In this document: positions 62,652 to 64,000 of the stretch, one piece after another
Position numbering within the stretch: the first letter of the stretch is position 1
Layout: each line of letters begins with the position of its first letter
Assembly (NCBI RefSeq): GCF_001431705.1
Contig: NZ_LJWX01000001.1
Location: 310,001 to 374,000, forward strand
Origin: Ferrovum sp. JA12
GTDB lineage: Bacteria; Pseudomonadota; Gammaproteobacteria; Burkholderiales; Ferrovaceae
DNA: 64,000 nt
Direction: 5' to 3'
Notes under the pieces: generated by a model
Told to the model about the DNA's origin: nothing
Seen by the model: the letters and a program-made list of their open reading frames with translations, nothing else
Databases searched by the model: none
Position numbers and translations under genes: made by a program

Positions 62652-63921
62652 AAAGCTATTTGATCGCGCCCAGCTGGTAATCCCAGGTGGGGTCAACTCA
62701 CCCGTGCGCGCCTTCCGCAGTGTAGGAGGAACGCCACGTTTTTTTAAAAAAGGAAAAGGACCCCGTTTTTGGGACGCCGCAGGGCAAGAGTATATTGACT
62801 ATGTGTGTTCTTGGGGTCCTTTATTACATGGCCACGCTAATCCAGAGATTGTTCAAGGCGTATGTGCGATTGCTCAAGACGGCATGAGCTTTGGTGCACC
62901 CACGGAGCTTGAAATTAATCTTGCCGAGCGCCTTATCTCTCTAATGCCCTCCCTGGAAATGGTTCGTCTCACAAGCTCTGGCACAGAGGCCACTATGAGC
63001 GCCATTCGGCTCGCGCGCGGTTTCACCGGTCGCACGAATATAGTTAAATTTGATGGCTGTTATCATGGTCACGGTGATGCGCTGCTAGTTAAGGCAGGCT
63101 CCGGAGCCCTCACTCTTGGGCAACCTGACTCAAAGGGTATCCCTGCTGATTTAGCTTCGCACACGCTAGTCTTACCCTACAACGATGTGGATGCTTTACA
63201 AGCATGTTTTAAAGAATATGGCGACAGTATTGCAGCCATTATTGTGGAACCTATTGCGGGTAACATGAATATGGTACTGCCTCACCATTCTTTCTTACAG
63301 ACTTGTCGTGAGGTGACTCAAGAATACGGGGCAATACTTATTTTTGATGAAGTGATGACAGGTTTTAGAGTGGCTCTGGGAGGAGCACAGTCCATTTATG
63401 GTATCACCCCAGACTTAACCACATTGGGTAAAGTAATTGGTGGTGGCATGCCGCTTGCCGCTTTTGGTGGTAGACGTGAGATCATGGAGCATTTGGCTCC
63501 TTTGGGTCCGGTTTATCAAGCGGGTACACTGTCAGGTAATCCTGTTGCGGTGACCGCCGGTTTAATTAATTTACAACTGGCGAGTGAGCCAGGTTTATAT
63601 GAACGCCTAGGAGACATGACACGAGCGGTGATGGATGGTATCACTAATATTGCTGAGCGGTATGGTTTTAATCTGTCATCGTGCGCCGTAGGTGGCATGT
63701 TTGGCTTACATTTTCAAGCACAATGCCCAACGAATCTCAAGGAAGTGATGGGTGCCGATAATGCGTTATTTAAGCGATTTTTCCATGGCATGCTTAACGA
63801 AGGAGTGTATTTTGCACCCTCAGCCTTTGAAGCAGGCTTTGTGTCCACGGTTCATGGTACCCAAGAACTTCACGAAACCCTTGAGGCAGCAGAAAAGGTA
63901 TTTTGCCAACTGGCGAATTAA
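62635..63921 (+). CDS. hemL: Glutamate-1-semialdehyde 2,1-aminomutase
   Basis: Forms 5-aminolevulinate in the C5 haem pathway. 428 aa. [16 protein letters not shown] at the N terminus, [30 protein letters not shown] and the PLP lysine in [16 protein letters not shown]. Read from the same direction as thiD-thiE. Confidence 0.97.
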   Translation: MTTSNEKLFDRAQLVIPGGVNSPVRAFRSVGGTPRFFKKGKGPRFWDAAGQEYIDYVCSWGPLLHGHANPEIVQGVCAIAQDGMSFGAPTELEINLAERLISLMPSLEMVRLTSSGTEATMSAIRLARGFTGRTNIVKFDGCYHGHGDALLVKAGSGALTLGQPDSKGIPADLASHTLVLPYNDVDALQACFKEYGDSIAAIIVEPIAGNMNMVLPHHSFLQTCREVTQEYGAILIFDEVMTGFRVALGGAQSIYGITPDLTTLGKVIGGGMPLAAFGGRREIMEHLAPLGPVYQAGTLSGNPVAVTAGLINLQLASEPGLYERLGDMTRAVMDGITNIAERYGFNLSSCAVGGMFGLHFQAQCPTNLKEVMGADNALFKRFFHGMLNEGVYFAPSAFEAGFVSTVHGTQELHETLEAAEKVFCQLAN

Positions 63922-63933
63922 GGATAAAAGACA

Positions 63934-64000
63934 GTGAATTTTCAGCAAGCTAAATTTTTTATTACTGTCAACGACTGGCAGGGCTTGCCCCCAGATAATA
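63934..64000 (+). CDS. engB: Ribosome-biogenesis GTPase EngB (YihA/YsxC), 5' end only
   Basis: GTG 63934 with AAGGAT 8 bases or so upstream opens a frame reading MNFQQAKFFITVNDWQGLPP before the window ends. This matches the N terminus of proteobacterial EngB just ahead of the G1 motif, which lies outside. The gene follows hemL by 12 bases. Assignment is from 22 residues and needs the next sequence. Confidence 0.65.
   Translation, partial: MNFQQAKFFITVNDWQGLPPDN

Overview
The window is a gene-dense bacterial chromosome segment of roughly 45% G+C. Gene order and protein type point to a Gram-negative betaproteobacterium, probably an autotroph near the Nitrosomonadales/Ferrovales. Clues are the xseB-ispA-dxs-folE2 run, the rubredoxin/thiD-thiE-hemL-engB cluster, rpsT divergent from murJ, and a CbbR-type LysR gene divergent from gap-pgk-pyk-purC. 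The taxon is an inference from neighbourhood, not from a marker tree. Nearly everything is core metabolism and envelope biogenesis; no prophage, CRISPR array, plasmid backbone or integrase was seen.

Layout. 0-9.8 kb: isoprenoid (ispA, dxs), folate (folE2), glnS, a HAD phosphatase, birA-coaX, then on the minus strand gmhA-BON lipoprotein-rfaE2 (heptose/outer membrane). 9.8-17 kb: rsmI, a minus-strand arginine operon argD-argF-argG with yajQ, rpsT, an IS relic and murJ. 17-27 kb: cysB divergent from a TauE/SafE exporter, ribF-ileS-lspA-molybdopterin oxidoreductase-ispH, a Fur-family regulator and two NAD(P)-binding proteins. 27-30 kb: a complete GC-rich insertion sequence with 18-bp flanking direct repeats, tRNA-Thr(CGT) and an IS3-type relic. 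29.4-37.3 kb: an accessory block with two small exported proteins, a ChaN-like protein, an MFS exporter, a secreted phosphoesterase, an aldehyde dehydrogenase and ilvA. 37.3-38.2 kb: IS110 relic. 38.2-49.2 kb: rpiA, phoU, argA-yggX, rsmE, an inositol-phosphatase-family gene, an EVE protein, purC-pyk-pgk-gap and cbbR. 49.2-64 kb: a probable 6S RNA, zapA-zapB, msbA, LPS core genes (GT2, epimerase, waaC-waaA), greB, pcm, thiC, uppP, rubredoxin, thiD-thiE, hemL and the start of engB.

How it fits together. Several loci serve the outer membrane: gmhA and rfaE2 make heptose precursors, waaC and waaA build the inner core, msbA flips lipid A-core, murJ and uppP serve lipid II cycling, and lspA matures lipoproteins. 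rpiA, gap and pgk with cbbR suggest carbon fixation control. Most notable are a single-base frameshift in gmhA whose downstream frame is otherwise intact, the long direct repeats of the insertion sequence and a terminator at its end, a palindromic operator candidate in front of cbbR, a 6S RNA candidate behind zapA, and a cluster of unrecognised small exported proteins next to a ChaN homologue. I did not find a clearly new defence or biosynthetic system.
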